A stretch of DNA of 64,000 bases from Acholoe squamosa (GCA_949317995.1 OX439038.1:68892659-68956658); one strand, 5' to 3'. Positions 10,850 through 22,296 are shown, counted from the stretch's first letter. The notes: generated by a model not told the origin, from the sequence alone. A program made the numbers and translations.

Positions 10850-12203
10850 ACGGAGCCCCTAAGAGGACATGCCAAAAAAAATTTTCACCAGAAAAATCTT
10901 TCACCAGAAAAAATATTCTTGGGGGTACTGAAAAATTCTTGCGGATACTGAACAATTCTACTTTTGCAGATACTGGACAATTTTCGTAGATACTGAACCT
11001 TGGATAAGACATGCAAAAAATATTTATTCCTGCGGTTACAGGAACAATTCTTGCGGGTACAGGAAGATATTTGCAGATACAGAAGGTTTCCTGAGGGTAC
11101 AGGAACAAATGTGGGTACAGAAAATATTCTGTACCCACAACAATTTTCAAACTTCAAAGACTCATGGGTATCTGAAAGGCCCCCTACTCGGGGTGTAGGA
11201 GACCCTCTGTGAGACCTTATAAGGCTAAAGTTCCACCCCACGCACCCATGATATTAAAGTGTTGTAGATGACTATTATGTATGGAGAAGGTTGGAGTAAA
11301 GTATGCAGTGAGAAAAATCGCTTTAAACAAATTTTGCAGAGTATTACGGAGCCCCTAAAAGGACATACCACAAATAATTTTTCCCCTGAAAAAATATTCT
11401 TGTGGGTACTGAAGAATTCTTGCAGATACTGAAGAATTCTTGCAGGTACTGAAGAATTCTTGCGGGTACTGAACAATTCTTGCGGATACTGAACAATATC
11501 AAAAAGATTTTTTTCATGAAAAAAATATTCATGCGGGTACTGAAAGATTCCTGCGGATACTGGAAGATTCCTGCGGGTACTGGAAGATTCCTGCAGGTAC
11601 AGGAACATTTTTGCAGGTACACAAAGAATTCTTGTGGGTGCACAAAGAATTCTTGTATGTGCTAGAATTATCCTTGTGGGTGCTAGAATTATGCACTCAC
11701 CTACCAAAAAGTCTTTTTTTCCTCCAATAAAATCTTTCTTGTGCCAGCCAGAATTGTTCTTGTACCCGCAAGAATTGTTCCTGTATCCATAGGAATAATT
11801 TCTATCGGTAAAAAATATTTTTGCAAGTCCTATCCAGGACTCCGTATTTACCCCTAAGAATAGTTCTTTACCTGCAAAAATAGTTTCTGTATCCGCTTAA
11901 ATAGTTTCTGTACCCGCAAGACTGTTGCTCAATGTTGCTGTACCTTTGGGAATTGTTCAGTACACACAAGAATTGTTCAGTACCCGCAGGAATTGTTCAG
12001 TACCCACAAGAATTGTTCAGTACCCGCAAGAATTGTTCAGTACCTGCAGGAATTGTTCAGTACCGGCAAGAATTGTTCAGTGCCCGCAAGAATTGTTTAG
12101 TACCCGGAGGAATTGTTCAGTACCCTCAAGAATTGTTCAGTATCCGAAAGAATATTTTTATGGGGGAAAAAAAATCTTGGTATGTCCTATTAGGGGCTCC
12201 GCC
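10850..12203. mobile_element. foldback element with 20-bp minisatellite arms
   Basis: The ends are inverted: ACGGAGCCCCTAAGAGGACAT at 10850 and its near reverse complement ending GGGGCTCCG at about 12201. AATACAT stands directly outside both ends (10843-10849 and 12204-12210) as a target duplication. The left arm holds degenerate ~20 bp units of the type GGGTACTGAACAATTCTTGC (about 10915-11110 and 11400-11690). The right arm holds their reverse complement (about 11750-11840 and 11940-12150). A second terminal pair (11346 and about 11845) suggests an internal nested or duplicated copy. There is no transposase: open frames across the arrays are only repeats. The organisation recalls Drosophila FB and sea-urchin TU foldback elements. 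Confidence 0.8.
11111..11138. repeat. perfect 12-bp hairpin where two array orientations meet
   Basis: GTGGGTACAGAA and TTCTGTACCCAC face each other around AATA. This is the point where left-arm units flip orientation, so it may mark the end of a truncated first copy inside the foldback element. Confidence 0.85.
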
Positions 12204-13181
12204 AATACATCCCATTCAGCAAATATGTAATGTTATGACCATCAACGAGCCAATAGGATTATTTTTATAGATAATGGTGGATTGTTTCATTTTCAAATAT
12301 TGGTATTTTCATTTTCATTATCCCCAGCCATTGATAAATAGATAAGGCAGCCATTGCCAGATAAGTGCCAGAGACAAAGACCATCTCCATCTGTTGTTAA
12401 TGATATTTTATATTATATGGGGATATTCAAATTCAGGTTCTAGAACAGTAAATCCTCAGAGAAATCTTCTTGTGAAGAATATGTGCACTATCAAATTGGG
12501 AGGGTTTTTCCTATTTCTGGACAGTGTTGAGGCACCTACAAATGCATCTTTTGATGATATCTGACAGAGTATTTAACTTCGATAGACATCCAATAACTCA
12601 TTAACTAAAAGATCTAAACCAGGTACTTATTAGCGCGATGAAATATCTAAACGCTGACCCTACCCCTGGTGCTTGTAGGACACTTTTTTAGAAACCACAT
12701 TATCAAATGACATGCTTGTGTGTGGTGGATTTGGTTTCACTTAACGGATAAGTCAACAAAAGGTGGTTCGGGTGTATGCCAACAAGAATTCATTCTACAT
12801 ACAAGTAGTGGCTACCCAAGGTAGCGAAAGGTGTTCTCATCGCGTTCTGAATGCTTCTGGAACCTTTAGTTGTTAATACAGAGACGGCCAAGCCAACTCT
12901 GACGCAGTGGCTGAGCCCCTGTCCTTTGTTAGTAGGAACAGTGGCGCCACACCGTGTTACCCTCTTACCTCCCGGATCAGTGCTGCCACCTATCCGACAA
13001 GTGGAGGCCTCAACCCGGCTGGCTGACTCACCCACCGCACCAAAGAACCATAATATATATAGGACAACCTGTACCTCTACATTTGTATAGCTTTTGTTCT
13101 ATCTTCTTCATTCACTTTTCTAGCCAGCCACATAGTTGTCTGATTTTTTAAGGTACTGCGCCACTTCATTTACCTCTGGTA
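12204..13181. other. noncoding stretch with a GC-rich block at 12840-13040
   Basis: Mostly AT-rich without genes. The 200 bp block at about 12840-13040 is clearly richer in GC and open in several frames on both strands, with no recognisable protein or RNA. It could be a decayed repeat. Confidence 0.5.
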
Positions 13182-13342
13182 TTATTAACTAAGTAATGTA
13201 TGGGCTAACAGGCACCGAATTGCTTATATCATAGGATATTGTAAAGAGTGGCCTACGGTACAAGCAATGAGGCCACTTGTTATGATATCCTACGATATAA
13301 GCAATGAGGTGCCTGTTAGCCCATACCTTACTAAGTTTATTA
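13182..13342. mobile_element. hairpin MITE
   Basis: An imperfect palindrome of about 160 bp centred near 13262. The outer arms share TATGGGCTAACAGGCACC. Inner arms share TTGCTTATATC(A/G)TAGGATAT and AGTGGCCT. It has no coding capacity. The outermost bases are TTATTA on the left and TAATAA in inverted sense on the right, so exact ends and target duplication are uncertain. Confidence 0.75.
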
Positions 13343-13424
13343 CACGATTAATCAATAAAAAAATCAATAAATAATCAATAGAATATCAATAAAAACAAGT
13401 TGAAAACAAAAATCCTTCCCTGGG

Positions 13425-13735
13425 ACGCGAAGCCTCAGCACCCGGCCTGGCTTGCTTTGAATGCGTCTCGCGGTTATGTAGCGGACACGGCGAAAAAAAA
13501 GATGCGCCCGGACCGGGACTCGTCCTGCCTACCTCTAACAGCTGAGCGCAATGCGCTAACCACTAGACCACCGGGCTGCACTCCTTGCCACCCATCTCGG
13601 CTTGGATTGCTTTGAATGCGTCCCGTGGTTATGTATACACGATCGGTACACACACCTCGGCGCCCGGCTAGGCTTGCTTTGGTTTGAACGAGTCCCGCGT
13701 TTCGCGGTTATGCGAGCAGTAGCGACAAAGCTGGG
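13425..13735. repeat. three copies of a GC-rich unit interrupted by a tRNA-like SINE
   Basis: Units with GGCTTGCTTTGAATGCGTC(T/C)CG followed by GGTTATG occur at about 13445-13480 and 13598-13635, with a diverged third at about 13670-13712. Between the first two lies the tRNA-like segment 13506-13576 on the other strand. This is probably one SINE family with rearranged or tandem body pieces. Confidence 0.5.
13506..13576 (-). repeat. tRNA-derived SINE head
   Basis: Read on the minus strand it begins GCCCGGT and ends CCGGGC, six paired bases of an acceptor-like stem. It has a strong A box (GGTCTAGTGGTTAGCGC) and a weak B box (GGACGAGTCCCGG). The anticodon region does not fold into a regular arm, so I call a tRNA-derived SINE or pseudogene rather than a working tRNA gene. 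Confidence 0.55.
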
Positions 13736-13856
13736 GGGGGTCACAACCCAGACTGCTGGGGATTTTCACACTTTCAATGTATAGTAGTTATATGGGAGTG
13801 ACCTCCCCGGGCTTTGTATCATATCGAGACCTGGTTCTAGCCAACCACTTCTCGTC

Positions 13857-13928
13857 AGTCCCTGTGGCGCAATGCATAGGGAGTTGGATTTGGGATCTGA
13901 GACTGCAGGTTCGAGCCCTACCCTGGCC
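13857..13928 (+). repeat. tRNA-derived SINE head
   Basis: There is an A-box-like TGGCGCAATGCATAGG and an excellent B box GGTTCGAGCCC (13908-13918), 72 nt overall. The 5' and 3' ends do not pair as an acceptor stem, so this is a SINE head and not a tRNA gene. The minus-strand frame across it gives the RVGLEPAVS-type peptide that SINEs often produce by chance. Confidence 0.6.
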
Positions 13929-13973
13929 ATGAAAATTTTGTGGGTTTTAACATGTAACATATGACATGTTAGG

Positions 13974-14060
13974 AGTGCTGATATCCACCCAAAGTCGTGC
14001 TGATATCCACCCTAGGTAGTGCTGATATCCACCCCAAACAGTGCTGATATCCACCTAGGA
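13974..14060 (+). repeat. ~26-bp tandem repeat, four copies
   Basis: Four copies of GTGCTGATATCCACC, spaced about 26 bp, with variable 8-10 bp fillers. Confidence 0.85.
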
Positions 14061-14476
14061 TCTGCTCATATGGGGTCGCAAGATATGCAGGAATATCAGA
14101 ACTGGGATATCCAGGAAAAGCACCCTGAGTCACAGAAATCGTGTAATAACGAAGAGTAAAACTATTGGGTATATGTGATTTACACCCTTGTATGGATGAC
14201 CTTATCTGGCATTATCTCCTCACCTGCAGTTCCTGCTGTCTGAAATCCACTTAGGTGACCATAAATAGGAATAGCCCCTCCCCTCTTAAGGCTGCTCCCT
14301 GCCCTGGAGAATGGATAATCTTCACCTTGACATGTCATATTATCGATGGACACTCAGCATAGATATCCGTCAACACACATCACTTTCTGAACAAGCATTT
14401 GTCATGTGCCATGTCAACACTTTTGTGTGGTTTCCTTTTTAGCACTAACGGTATTACTCATGCTCCTGCACTATAG

Positions 14477-14872
14477 GCTTCAGGCGTAACTGGAGCTGGT
14501 TCTGGCGAAATGCGTTGATGAGAGCTGATAACATGGGGACCAGCTTGTTCCTGGGAATGAGAGTTATCCAGGGACAAGGTAATCATTATGATATGTGTTT
14601 TATCAGTGGATTTTACCACAACCGATGAAATTCAGAATAACGGACGAAAACTACTGGGCGTCCATATTAAGGCCTATTGGGAATTGCTGTCACCTTTACA
14701 GAAAACAAGATACATAGGTTTAGCCATGGATACTTATTATAACAGCAAATGTCTATTATTGCCACCAGACGCACCCCTGTTAGATATTGTTAGTGCAGAG
14801 CACCATAACTTCCCTTTCCAGTGGATGCAATTTGATGGCATTTTTTACTATCTTTGTCACTACTTGCCATAG
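14477..14872 (+). CDS. candidate coding fragment, two blocks in different frames
   Basis: Block 1 (14477-14578) follows an acceptor-like CACTATAG and is open with an aromatic-rich peptide (RNWSWFWRNALM). Block 2 (about 14607-14872) is open for 88 codons to a TAG after HYLP. They would be in frame if the 28 nt from GTAATC to TATCAG (14579-14606) were removed. That is too short for a usual animal intron, so a frameshift in a decayed gene is at least as likely. No domain is recognised. Confidence 0.25.
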
Positions 14873-16020
14873 CACGGGCATTGTAGGTATAAGATGAGCC
14901 TATGGAGAGCAGGGGTGAAATAATTAGATATAATTCAGCTTCTCCACCCCCATACTAGCCGGGAGATGAGGGATGGACACACTACTCAGATGTCGTGTAG
15001 GATAGATGCTATGTTTCATCACCCACCAGAGGTGAACAAACACTTCACAATGCCCATAAATCCAACAATCCTCGCGCTTATAGGGCAGGAACGACAGTAA
15101 TTACTCATGAAGTGAAAACTCTAAGGTGCAATGATTCAGCAAAGAGATGCATTAGGTCTGTCTAAAGGTTTTGAAACAGTGACATCTCTTGTTCTGTCTG
15201 ATCGGACAAGGCAGCTTTTTAGTGTAAGCTGAAATATGACCGTGAATTTGGCCATTTCTGATTGGGGTTCTAAAAATTAGAAAAAGTAACACCATCACAA
15301 TACAAACACCCTACGGTCTATAGAACGATGTACACGTAGAACACTAAAGATAACGATAAGGAAAAAAACTTGGTAAAGTTTTAATTGAGTTGAACATTGA
15401 GCCATCCTTCTCCACCTACCTATACTCAGACATTTGACACAGCAGACAACGCCCAAAGCCTGGATCCATCTAATTATTTTATGATTATAGCTGCTGTAGT
15501 ATTCACTGTTTGCCTGACTTGATGTCATAATGCTTAATGATCTGGGGCACTGAAGAAGAACTAGACCCCTACAGCAATCCCTCTCTGACATGATTGTCCC
15601 ATTTTTGAGCTGATACAATGGGACACGGCAACACAATCCACACGTGACAACATCGTTATCTAAACAGTGGGGACATAAAAGGCATAGGATGGACTCACAT
15701 TAAAAATTACTCACCAAAAAATCCACTAATTGCACATCCAGACGCAGGGCCCATTCTACTGAGCTGGCCTTGAAATATAAACAGTAGTTTCGTAGAAAAT
15801 GTAAATTTTTTAAGGGTATGAGAAAGTACTTGATATTCACCTGATATAACACATTGTACATGGCTCATTCCAAGAAATACTGCACATCTGGTTCCTTGGG
15901 CATATTATATCAAGGGAATCACTTTTACACCACCAATTACTTAGTGGGGGGTCAAAGCTAAGATTTTCATGAGGTTCGGGTGGGTCTTGAAACAAAATTT
16001 ATTTTCTACATGCATTAAAA
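14873..16020. other. noncoding stretch
   Basis: No convincing gene, RNA or repeat. A 113-codon minus-strand frame at 15295-15636 has no recognisable feature. Confidence 0.55.
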
Positions 16021-16800
16021 GATAAATGTAACATTAATAGAATTTTCTTCAAGTGACCATCTAGCCTAGTTAAGAATTAGCAATAGTGTTATTGATATAT
16101 ACAATTAAGAGGTACCCTAGGGGTGTAACCTCCATAGAAAGACTTTTGACCTACCTTGGGAATTACCAGGTAGATATGGGTGATTTTCAATGCACAGGTA
16201 TTCCATTCACGTTACACCTCTCGGTCTAACGTTAATGGAATTTTCTAAATAGTCAAAGTTAAAAGGTTATGATATCAACAAATCATCTTGTATGGTGTCT
16301 GTATCCTTGTGTGAGTGACCCCATAGATATATGATGATGTATAGGTTAGCTTGGGTCATTCTATGATAAGTAGGTGAAAGTGTAACCTTAATGGATCTTT
16401 TCAGCATTTGAGATGTTTAAAGTTCAAAGGTTCTGATGTCAACAATACATCTTGTATGGTGTTTGTATCACCATAATTCAACAGTCAACATATGTGGGTT
16501 ATCAGAAAAGAGTATTTAAGGTATGTCACGATATATTTTTACACCATATGCCATGCGCACGACCTGAAAATTGTAGAAAAATTAAAATTTTTGTTTTTAA
16601 AGCCAAGGTAGACAAACTATATATGGGCCTTATGAATGTACAAATGACTGACTCTAGAAAGGTAGTGCAACCTCTTAACTCCTTGTATGAGTGATCCTAA
16701 TGGTATATTATGATATATATCTTAGCTGGGGTCATTCTTTGAAAGGTGTTTGAGTGTGTAACGTTAATGGAATTTCAGTGGTTATTAATGCAGACACATC
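16020..16800 (+). repeat. ~200-bp degenerate tandem repeat, three to four units
   Basis: Recurring order of motifs: GTAAC(G/C)TTAATGGAATTTT, CATCTTGTATGGTGT(C/T)TGTATC, a GAGTGA(C/T)CC segment, TATATGATGAT or TATTATGATATATA, and TTAGCT(T/G)GGGTCATTCT. Units start near 16020, 16225, 16385 and 16755, with filler between. The 80-codon frame at 16452-16694 lies within it and is not considered a gene. Confidence 0.6.
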
Positions 16801-16823
16801 CCACACAGTACAATTATTATGTA

Positions 16824-17075
16824 CACTGAGAAAAAAAAGTTACTCACTTGAGTCTAGATCCAGACTCAGGCAATGTCGCCAAAATGAGTATCATTTGAGA
16901 CTCACCCTGATCCTTGCATGATACTCAGGCAGATCCTGAGGCTGATCCTTGGTTGATACTCTGACTTTGCCTGAGTATCATGCAAGGATCAGTGTGAGTC
17001 TCAAATGATACTCATTTTGGCGACATTGCCTGAGTCTGGATCTAGACTCAAGTGAGTAACTTATTTTTCTCAGTG
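16824..17075. mobile_element. hairpin MITE with TA target duplication
   Basis: Ends CACTGAGAAAAA and TTTTCTCAGTG are flanked by TA (16822-16823 and 17076-17077). Arms of about 105 bp are almost exact inverted copies, including TTACTCACTTGAGTCTAGAT and AATGTCGCCAAAATGAGTAT. The loop of about 40 bp contains further short repeats of GATCCTTG and GATACTC. With no coding capacity and a long near-perfect hairpin, it looks young. The TA duplication suggests a Tc1/mariner-like source. Confidence 0.85.
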
Positions 17076-17077
17076 TA

Positions 17078-20000
17078 GGAGTATCATTGCAATGATTCTG
17101 TAAAGTAGACATACTAAAGACAATGGACAGCTAATATAGTTATTGTAATATAGTTATTGTTATTTTGAATGAATTAGGGTAAAGATAGGAATTGGAACTG
17201 AAAAACCTCAAATTTTCAGTTTTTCTAATATTTTGTCCCATGCATCACTTCAAAAGTCTACAAGGCTTACTTTACCTCTTTGGTATGCATAAAGTCATAC
17301 ATTGTACTAGTCTGGACATAGAATCTGGTGATGAAAAGACTAATTTAATTCATGTTTATCATGCTGCATAGATTTTTTTCCCATTAATGTTACATGTTTC
17401 ATAGAAGGTTTTTCGGTACCTGTCATAGAAACTGACATGTTAGGACTTGGTTCCTTGAATCAACCAAAAGATATAGGGCTATGAGTGAAATATAATGTCA
17501 TTAAGTAATGCTGAGTTTGTTATATTCAGTCTCAGGCCCCCCATGTGCAGTATTTCTTGGAATGAGCCACATATATTTTGATACAGATACACATTTTCAT
17601 GTCCCTCTCTTTTTGGCATTTTTAAACGACTACCACAGTGTTTGTTAACGCTACGACCCGTCTCTGTACGAAAGCAATTGGTTAGAAAAGAAACAATGAT
17701 ACCCCCCCCCCATTGCATGCACCTGTGAATTTATAAACGACCTTCATGCAAGATGGCACTGAACTGCCTTAATCTAACGTTGTCTGGCACAACACTGTAC
17801 CATTGGTTTAAACCATGAGCACATAGTAGGCTTCTATTCCTATAGGTTCCTGTCTGTCTGGATAAACTAATGTCCACTCAATTATTCATATTACTCTTGA
17901 CAATAAAAATGTTTTGTCCTCTCTTGCAGCTGGCCAGATTCCAACTACGGACAGTACAGTATAACTAGTTCTGATAGTCCTTATATTCAAAAGGAGCATT
18001 AGAACCATGCAATTGTGTATAGGACTTCCTATTAAGTTACCTACTTCCACATCATCTTTGATTTGGAACTTGTAGCCACCCAAGATATAACTATAATACG
18101 CATAAGACTTCATATCAGTCAGTGTAGAGTCGCACGCACTTATCAATTTCCAATAGATCCTACCACAGGCTGATACTATTGATTATTGTCAATGAAACAA
18201 TGCACCATGTATTCTTCTATTTCAGTACATTTGTGCCACTGCTTGTCTAAGGGCAGTTCTTATTCAAATGCCCTAAGGGCAGACATACAGACCAATACAG
18301 TACCTGCACCTCATCCAATGTGTTGTGAACAGACACTGGCAGTTGGCCTGACATGGTCAAAGGCTCCCAGGGGAGAGCCAAGAAAAGCGATGAAGCTTGT
18401 TGGAGGCTATTTGTTCCAATAGGACAGAGACGTTGATATTCTGCCCAACAGAGGTAGATCTGCGGTAGGATGAAACCAAAGGAGAAATATGCCCAGTTCT
18501 CACACATTTCCTTTTAAAGTACGGGAATTCAATTGATATTATAAAGATGCAGGTCCGTGTTGATGATATTATCAGTTATTTATTAGCATAATACCCATCA
18601 CAATGTGGACAGTCACATTGCATTGGTTTGGTGTTTTTGGGAAACCTTGATCAATAATTGAGGTTGGTCAAACTGTGTGGTTAAATGTGGACAAACCATG
18701 CTATGCGGATATTTTCGAGTACCAACTACGCACTAGACACACTGCATTTTGTAGATACTCTACTTTGCGTCTTGCAGAGTTGTCAGAGTTTCTGTGTGTG
18801 CATCGTGAAAGTCTCACCAGTCAATTATATTTTGCAGTATTGGAATTCAATAGAAGACTGAACAATCCTACTGTTGTATTTGACCAAGAACTATCTGAAT
18901 ATAGATGTCTCCCACAAAGGCACATTATAAAGTAAACGTATTATCTTTCGCATCTCAGTTCTCTAGACGCAAAAGCTAAACTGCTAATTATATTTTGACA
19001 AAAGCCTCCCACAATGTCCCAGGGCTCCGCCCTGGGAGGCCGGGCATGTGAGGGCACACACTAACTAGTCAGATACGTCTAGTCACTTACAAAATAGCAC
19101 ACGTTCATACATGCGAGTCCAGTCTATTCAAAGACTTTTTCACCATGCAGGACTGATTGTCCTGCAGATGAATTGCCTTATGCAGTACCGGCAAACTTTT
19201 GTGTAGGGCTGGATACATGTTAGTTTGGTCAGTGAGGAATTCGGCTTATAAGGGAGGGAAATCAGTTGAGGTCTGTGTGGTGAGATGGTCCTGATGCACA
19301 TCCATGTGCTGGTCAGGCCTCACTCTGCAAAATCACTACATTGTATCCTGGTGATTTGACCAAATCTAGCCTAACTATGTTTATGTGGACATATTTTCTT
19401 ATCCTTTTCTCCATTTCATATAAGCTATAATCTTAAGTATTTCCACAAAATATTTACATGACATTTAGTTCTTAATCAAAATTACCCACCCCAAAACACA
19501 TGAATCCTTAGACAGAAGAGGGAATGAGTAGTCTATGTGAGGCTACAAAAATAGATTAGTCATTTGTCTGAAGAATGCTCAAAGCTTCCCCAGACAGTTT
19601 ACACGTATGCAATCTCACAATCAGCTTGTGTCATACACTTCCTTCACTACCTTTGGATAATCTTTCTAGTTATTATCTTTGCACAATATGGGATGGGGTG
19701 CAATAGAAAAGGTAATGTGGCCCGATCAGCCTGTGAGGACTGTACGTGGGTGAACTCGATTGTTGCATGTTTATATCCAGTTACCAACCATAGTTACGAG
19801 CCTAGACAGGCGTGCGTGACAGATATCATCATGCACCTCAGCCCTGCCACCACTGGCAGTAACCCAATAGGGGTGAGATGTGGGGTTATTCTGGTTATCT
19901 GGCACGAGAAGCTACCCACCTGGAAGTCTAATCCATGATGTAGTTTGAGATACAGGTTGGAATAATTCTCAATCAATCCATAAGCCATTGTTGGGGAAGA

Positions 20001-20437
20001 TCTTTAAAATAATAGCCACATTGGTTATCTTAGATCTCCTCAATCTCTACTATTTTTCTTTTAATTTGGAACATATTTGAAAATGGTGATGGATTAACAT
20101 TATTTGCTATAAACGCTTGGTCTCCCACTGGTATGGTTATCAATTGGATAAGTGTCTGGCGATTTGATCAGTAGCAAAGCCTATAATGTATGTCTGACAG
20201 TCAGATAATGAGATCTAATGATATATCCCTCGATAATCCTTAACTGAATGCAGAAACATAGTAGAGACGAAACACAAATTCACTTCTTTTTTCCCCCGAA
20301 TATCAAATCTGTTGTTCCTATTACCTAGATATTAAATCTCTCGGCGTAGATTATGCGGGATTCTAATTTTTTAAATTATAGTCTAGGTTTGATAAGCTCG
20401 TCCATTGTGTAAAGGCTAGCGGAGAGGGGTGGGGACC

Positions 20438-20440
<3 letters not shown>
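17078..20440. other. noncoding stretch
   Basis: No gene that I can support. Frames of 60-124 codons (for example 18675-18935 and 19564-19938) lack domains, splice context or codon bias. A small hairpin TCCCAGGGC-TCC-GCCCTGGGA lies at about 19017-19037, and a C run at 17701-17710. Confidence 0.55.

Positions 20441-20526
<86 letters not shown>
20441..20526. repeat. (AC)n(AT)n microsatellite
   Basis: About 38 bp of AC repeats pass into about 48 bp of AT repeats. The AT tract abuts the end of the YR retrotransposon. A further short (TA)n tract follows its other end (25422-25433), so the element sits inside one microsatellite. Confidence 0.95.
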
Positions 20527-20531
<5 letters not shown>

Positions 20532-20693
20532 TTATTTCGCTGACAGGGAAAATATATACCAGGATAACGATAATAATAATGTTGATATACACAGTGATAA
20601 TAATATACGATAAGTAGTTCAATAAATGATCATATCACAGACACATGAGTTTGGTGGGTTACTGACCTTGGGGCTATCAGCACCATACATGCC
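20527..20693 (-). repeat. split direct repeat B2 of the YR element
   Basis: 167 bp identical by eye to 21022-21188 (constant offset 495). It forms the 3' end of the element in sense orientation. Confidence 0.92.
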
Positions 20694-20808
20694 TTTATTA
20701 AAACAACTGTAATAATTAGTTGACAATAAGCATAGTCAGTAAAATGCATAATATAATAACAATAGTACAGTAATAACAATAGTAATAACAATAGTATTTA
20801 ACAATAGT

Positions 20809-21024
20809 AAAATTTAAAAATCAAGGAAACACCCAGCGTGGTGTTACCTGTACAGGTGAAAACGAGCCAATTGACCGTTACCTTGAAAATCCTCTCTTAT
20901 ATACTGGAGGGGTGTTGATCATGACGTCATACTATGACATCATAGATACCAATGCGCGCTGCAAGTAGTCCCTAACCGTTTGCAAATAATTATATAAATA
21001 TACACGAGTGTATATAGTTCCATA
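20809..21024 (-). repeat. split direct repeat A2 of the YR element
   Basis: About 216 bp, identical by eye to 25208-25423 (offset 4399). It contains GATCATGACGTCATACTATG, including a perfect CRE-like TGACGTCA at about 20921-20928. Confidence 0.92.
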
Positions 21025-21188
21025 AGTTATTTCGCTGACAGGGAAAATATATACCAGGATAACGATAATAATAATGTTGATATACACAGTGATAATAATA
21101 TACGATAAGTAGTTCAATAAATGATCATATCACAGACACATGAGTTTGGTGGGTTACTGACCTTGGGGCTATCAGCACCATACATGCC
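21022..21188 (-). repeat. split direct repeat B1 of the YR element
   Basis: 167 bp copy of 20527-20693, placed just downstream of the recombinase ORF (stop at 21235) and directly joined to A2. Confidence 0.92.
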
Positions 21189-21234
21189 AAAAACACATAA
21201 AAACACGCCAAACACATGTGAAAACACATACCAA

Positions 21235-22296
21235 TCAACAATGCAATTGAGATTGGCAAAGTCTATCTAATTCCAAAAGTTCATCTTTATGGTTATGTAA
21301 ATATGTAAAAACAGAATTAGATTTCCAATTCACCTTCTTTTTAATAGAATCTACACTAAGTCCTGCATCCTTTAACATAGTGGCACCTCCGTGCCTGAGA
21401 GAATGAGTGGAGACTGGACCTTTGATACCAGCACGTAGAGATAAAGATTTTAATTTCGAATAAATATACTGGTATTGTAGCGGAACACCATTAATATTAA
21501 ATAATAACTCTCTCACACCCCTACCTGAGCACAATTTTTTCAAGTCTTTACAAGGACACAATTTTGAAGTATCATCTCTACATAAATATATATTAAAAGA
21601 ATGGGTACCAAGCTGGTCCGTTTTAGAAGTTTTAATGCGAAGACTAGCATAACTATCAAAAACTTTAACATCACCTACCCTCAGTGTATGGGGGGAAGAT
21701 ACAACATGCCCTATCCTGAGGACACCTCTATAACACAATAGAATAGCTAACCAAAACTTCAAGTCAGCCCTGTTTGAAAGGTCCAAATACGATCTAATAC
21801 ATAACATTTCTATAGGACTCAATGGATGAATAACTTTAGTAGGAACAGCAAAATTTCTATCAATACCATCCAACACCTTTTTAAGCATGAAATTACTGCT
21901 ATGGTCTGAGCCACCCCTAAGCTTCTGATGATACCAAATGGAAGATAAATAATTCCGTACAGAAGAGGGTTTCATATATCCAGATAAATATACTGCATAA
22001 GTAGCAGCCTGTGAGGGAGAACAAGGAAATTTAGGTAATTTAAATTTATTACAAAATTTTTTGTACCTGTTAAGCTGTTGTTTCCTTGCTCTCCTCGTAT
22101 TCTCTGATACACCTTTCGTTAAAAGACACTCTTTTCTTTGCTGTAACCTTTCCCATTCTGGAATTAAAGCAACACATATCATTTTCAAGAAGAGAGTCCA
22201 CACATTTGTCCAATACACCCCTGTAAGCCAGCCTAGAGAGTTGGTCGGCCAGGACATTGTCTTCTGACTTAATATAGGTTGCATACACCTCCACAT
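21235..22296 (-). CDS. tyrosine recombinase of the YR retrotransposon
   Basis: A 353-codon ORF. It is the phage-integrase-type recombinase that integrates a circular DNA copy of the element without a DDE integrase. Catalytic signatures are an Arg in YRGVLRIGHVV (about residue 195), HSLRHGG (HxxR, about residue 298) and the nucleophile Tyr in FTYLHNH (about residue 332). A helical SAM-like segment with many Lys/Arg (about residues 62-110) fits the core-binding domain. The first ~75 codons overlap the RT ORF by 227 nt in the +1 frame and look like RNase H read out of frame. The true protein may start later or be made by frameshifting or reinitiation. The frame is intact. Confidence 0.93.
   Translation of the reverse strand: MWRCMQPILSQKTMSWPTNSLGWLTGVYWTNVWTLFLKMICVALIPEWERLQQRKECLLTKGVSENTRRARKQQLNRYKKFCNKFKLPKFPCSPSQAATYAVYLSGYMKPSSVRNYLSSIWYHQKLRGGSDHSSNFMLKKVLDGIDRNFAVPTKVIHPLSPIEMLCIRSYLDLSNRADLKFWLAILLCYRGVLRIGHVVSSPHTLRVGDVKVFDSYASLRIKTSKTDQLGTHSFNIYLCRDDTSKLCPCKDLKKLCSGRGVRELLFNINGVPLQYQYIYSKLKSLSLRAGIKGPVSTHSLRHGGATMLKDAGLSVDSIKKKVNWKSNSVFTYLHNHKDELLELDRLCQSQLHC

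Noticed and set aside
10818..12270. Several frames of 60-160 codons with repeated FSTRKNCSVPARIVQYPQE-type peptides
   Set aside because: They are translations of the 20-bp units of the foldback arms, open because the unit lacks stops in some frames.
13506..13576. Functional tRNA gene
   Set aside because: The acceptor-like ends pair, but there is no regular anticodon arm and the B box is weak.
13766..13960. Minus-strand peptide containing RVGLEPAVS
   Set aside because: This is the well-known spurious product of tRNA-derived SINE heads, and the plus strand carries the A and B boxes.
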